In this document: positions 61,650-64,000 of the stretch, in pieces
Position numbering within the stretch: position 1 is the stretch's first letter
How the letters are laid out: every line of letters starts with the position of its first letter
Source of the DNA: Heligmosomoides polygyrus polygyrus
Taxonomy: Eukaryota; Nematoda; Chromadorea; Rhabditida; Heligmosomidae
Direction of reading: 5' to 3'
Length of the DNA: 64,000 nucleotides
Assembly (NCBI GenBank): GCA_947396885.1
Contig: OX377204.1
Coordinates: 22,575,706-22,639,705 of the forward strand
The notes under the pieces: generated by a model
Told to the model about the DNA's origin: nothing
The model's input: only the letters and a program-made list of their open reading frames with translations
The model's database searches: none
Made by a program: the position numbers and the translations under genes

Positions 61650-64000
61650 CAATTCCTCTAATTTGAGGTTTTTTGGGAAACGGTTGGTACCGTTCGATTC
61701 GTCTCCTCGAGATCTACACAACCGTATATAAAACTTCGTCAAACCACACCATTTTCGCAGTGGGTGGTCAAAAATGTCTGGAGCTGACTTTTTGCTGTTG
61801 GAGAAGCTTATATTCCAGGACTTGCATGTTCTCGGAGCATCTCAAGCATGGCATCAAGTGTTTTGTCATGTCAGCAATCCCCTCAGTGTGCGCCGTGAAC
61901 AATGCATATAGGATCGAACCTATCAATCGAGGTGGTGGGGGACAGTTTGTAGAGTGAGCATTTAGGGAGTTTTATGTGAAATTCTCAGCCGCCCTACTCA
62001 GGAATTGCTGCACTTTGTCCCGGCAAGACTTTGGAGTGCGCTGTGCACAATGTTTATATTATCGAACCTATCAACCGACTCGGCGCGACAGCTCGCAAAT
62101 TGCACCGCGGGCGTGTTCGGAGCGCGATAACTCTGTCAGCTTCCAATCATTCTGGCCGGAACGTGTGTATTCCGTAGGCAGTAATATGCTCTAGTAAAGC
62201 GCCAAAGCACAGCAAATTATCTTACGAATTGGCAATGTTACGGCGGTGCGAAAATGCATGTTGGTCATGTGTGACACGATTTTTTCAGAATTCGGTCGAC
62301 CGCTACGGGTACACTAGGCGAGCTGCCGGCATGCAAACTCGCGGACAAGCAAAGCACCGAAGGCACTTTACGACGATTTGCTCCTTACTCTGCAGCTGCC
62401 TAAACTGCCTTAGCCCCATCTGCCATTTTAGAGCGGCGGACACCAGCGGTGAAGCTTCTTCCGCCCTAACTCGCCCATATTCTAGTTTTCGAGCCCCAGC
62501 CAGGGTACCATTCTGTTCAGCTCAAAAAGCCCTATCGAACGGTGTCAATTGCGACCAATTCTGAAAACATCGATTTTTTGACAGTTTCTCATCGAAGACG
62601 GCTGTTAGGCCGCGCCAGACGGTCGATGACGTCATCGAAAACCGATGTTTCCGAAATTGGTCGAGTTTGGTACAGTTTCATAGAGCTTTTCGTGCTGAAT
62701 TGAATGGTGTTACTGCGAGCACCAAAAACTGCAATCTGGGCGAGTAAGAGCGCGAAGAACATCGACCGCTGTTGTGCTAAATTACGCGCGCGGGCGTGTT
62801 CGGAGCGCGATAATTCTGTCAGCTTCCAATCTTTCTGACCGAAACGTGTGGACTCCGTACGCAGTAATATGCACTAGTAAAGAGCCAAAGCATAGCAAAT
62901 TATCTTACGAAAGGGCAAGGTTACGGCGGTGCGAAAATGCAGGTTGGGCATGTGTGACACGATTTTTTCAGAATTCGGTCGACCGCTACGGGTACACTAG
63001 GCGAGCTAACGGCATGCAAACTCGCGGACAAGCAAAGCACCGAAGGCACTTTACGATGCCATGCTCGCAGCTCTCTAGATGCCTAAACTGCTTTAGCACA
63101 ATCTGCCATTTTGGAGCGGCGGAGGGCGACGGCGAAGTTCCTTCCGCCCTTACTTGCCCATATTCGAGTTCTCGACGCTATCAATGGAACCACTCTGTTC
63201 AGCTCGGAAAGCTCTATCGAACGGTATCAATACCGTCCAATTGCGGGAAAACTGATTTTTTCTCGCTCTTCGCCGAGCCCGCCCGGATGATGACGTCATC
63301 GAAAGTCGATGATTTCGAAAAATGCCAAATGCTCTTGTCCAAACTTCATTCAAATCCATCTAGGGGGTTATTTGGTGCGCTAATTACGAATCCGATGTCC
63401 GTTTTTGAAAATTGCGCCGATTTTGGCATGTTACAGCCATTTGAGGTTGGTAGGGTCAGGATCGCTGACCATCCTCAGTTATGTATGGGTGGTCTCCTGC
63501 CATAATCGACCAAATGGACTTCGGCATCGTATTCGGCACCCTGAATAACCCCTGCCATAGAGGAAGTTTGAGCAAAATCGATGTTCCTGTCCCGACCACC
63601 CTCAGTTATCCAGAAAGAAAACCAAAACCTACTGAAATCGGCGGAATTTTCAAAAACGGACATTGGATTCGTAATTAGCGCACCAAATAACCCCCTAGAG
63701 GAATTTGAACGAAGTTTGGACAAGACTATTTGGCAATCTTCGAAATCGTCTACTTTCGATGACGTCATCGTCCGGGCGGGCTCGACGAAGAGCGAGCGCC
63801 GTCGTTCTCACGAGAAATTGTCAAAAAATCACTTTTCCCGCAATTGGACGAGATTGGTACCGTTCGATAGAGCTTTCCGAGCTGAACAGACTCGCACCGC
63901 CGTAACTTTGTCCATTCACGAGCTACATTGCTGTGTTTCAGCGCACCTATTGAGCTTTCTACTGCTTACAAAATCCACAAGTTGCTGCCCCCCGAAAGAT
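61650..64000. repeat. duplicated and inverted repeat array with TGACGTCA cores
   Basis: 62107-62560 recurs at 62795-63230 (direct, about 690 bp apart). 63190-63420 recurs inverted at 63585-63890. Each unit has GATGACGTCATCG (62628, 63289, 63758) and the ATTGGACGAGATTGGTACCG-type block, which also occurs near 61680. A 243-codon frame over 62774-63505 follows the repeat, not a gene. Confidence 0.7.

Noticed and set aside
62774..63505. 243-codon open frame
   Set aside because: It follows a duplicated repeat unit whose other copy is also open but ends differently; no domain is visible.

Overview
The window reads as nuclear DNA of a nematode, most likely a rhabditid or strongylid (hookworm-like) worm. 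Reasons: short TTTCAG-type 3' splice sites, an FMRFamide-related neuropeptide gene matching the C. elegans FLP-34 pair, several mariner/Tc1 elements, RTE-clade LINEs, a Penelope-like element, and long introns full of repeats. The organism is an inference; no rRNA, mitochondrial or intact standard tRNA gene is present to confirm it.

The one host gene I can reconstruct with confidence is a flp-34 (NPY/NPF-type neuropeptide) orthologue on the + strand. It has four small coding exons at 40300-40358, 42719-42829, 51804-51866 and 58072-58087. All junctions share intron phase 2. The 82-residue precursor carries two amidated peptides ending RLRY and RLRF. A poly(A) signal lies at 58482. A decayed tandem copy of exon 3 sits 208 bp upstream of it. 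The 2.4, 9.0 and 6.2 kb introns are packed with mobile elements. Weaker host-exon candidates are a minus-strand terminal exon at 48051-48312, a minus-strand exon pair at 50518-50633 and 49912-49944, a + strand open frame at 55802-56144, and a + strand signal-peptide first exon at 20461-20513.

Most of the rest is mobile DNA. (1) A tRNA-derived SINE-like family of about 290 bp has a pol III box A/B head and a (TTATCC)n tail. About 30 copies, from nearly intact to heavily decayed, lie on both strands across the whole window. (2) There are two RTE-clade LINEs. The copy at 30526-33657 (minus) has an uninterrupted endonuclease-RT frame and a 19-bp target duplication. The copy at 12082-15101 (+) is broken, sits inside an older SINE, and has a 17-bp duplication. 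(3) A 3' Penelope-like fragment encodes a GIY-YIG nuclease (28155-28940, minus) and has a hammerhead-like core downstream. (4) Four Tc1/mariner remnants lie at 18416-19312, 23001-24589, 53710-54546 and 58684-59408. (5) Two hAT-type elements have perfect 8-bp target duplications (29905-34479 and 59414-61180), and a partial relative of the first is at 48514-49755. (6) There are MITEs, tRNA-like foldback repeats, and a duplicated and inverted array from about 61.6 kb to the window end.

The insertions give a relative chronology: the RTE sits inside a hAT, SINEs sit inside a mariner and two hATs, and a hAT lies exactly on the end of a Tc1-like element. Stretches where I see no gene are stated as such.
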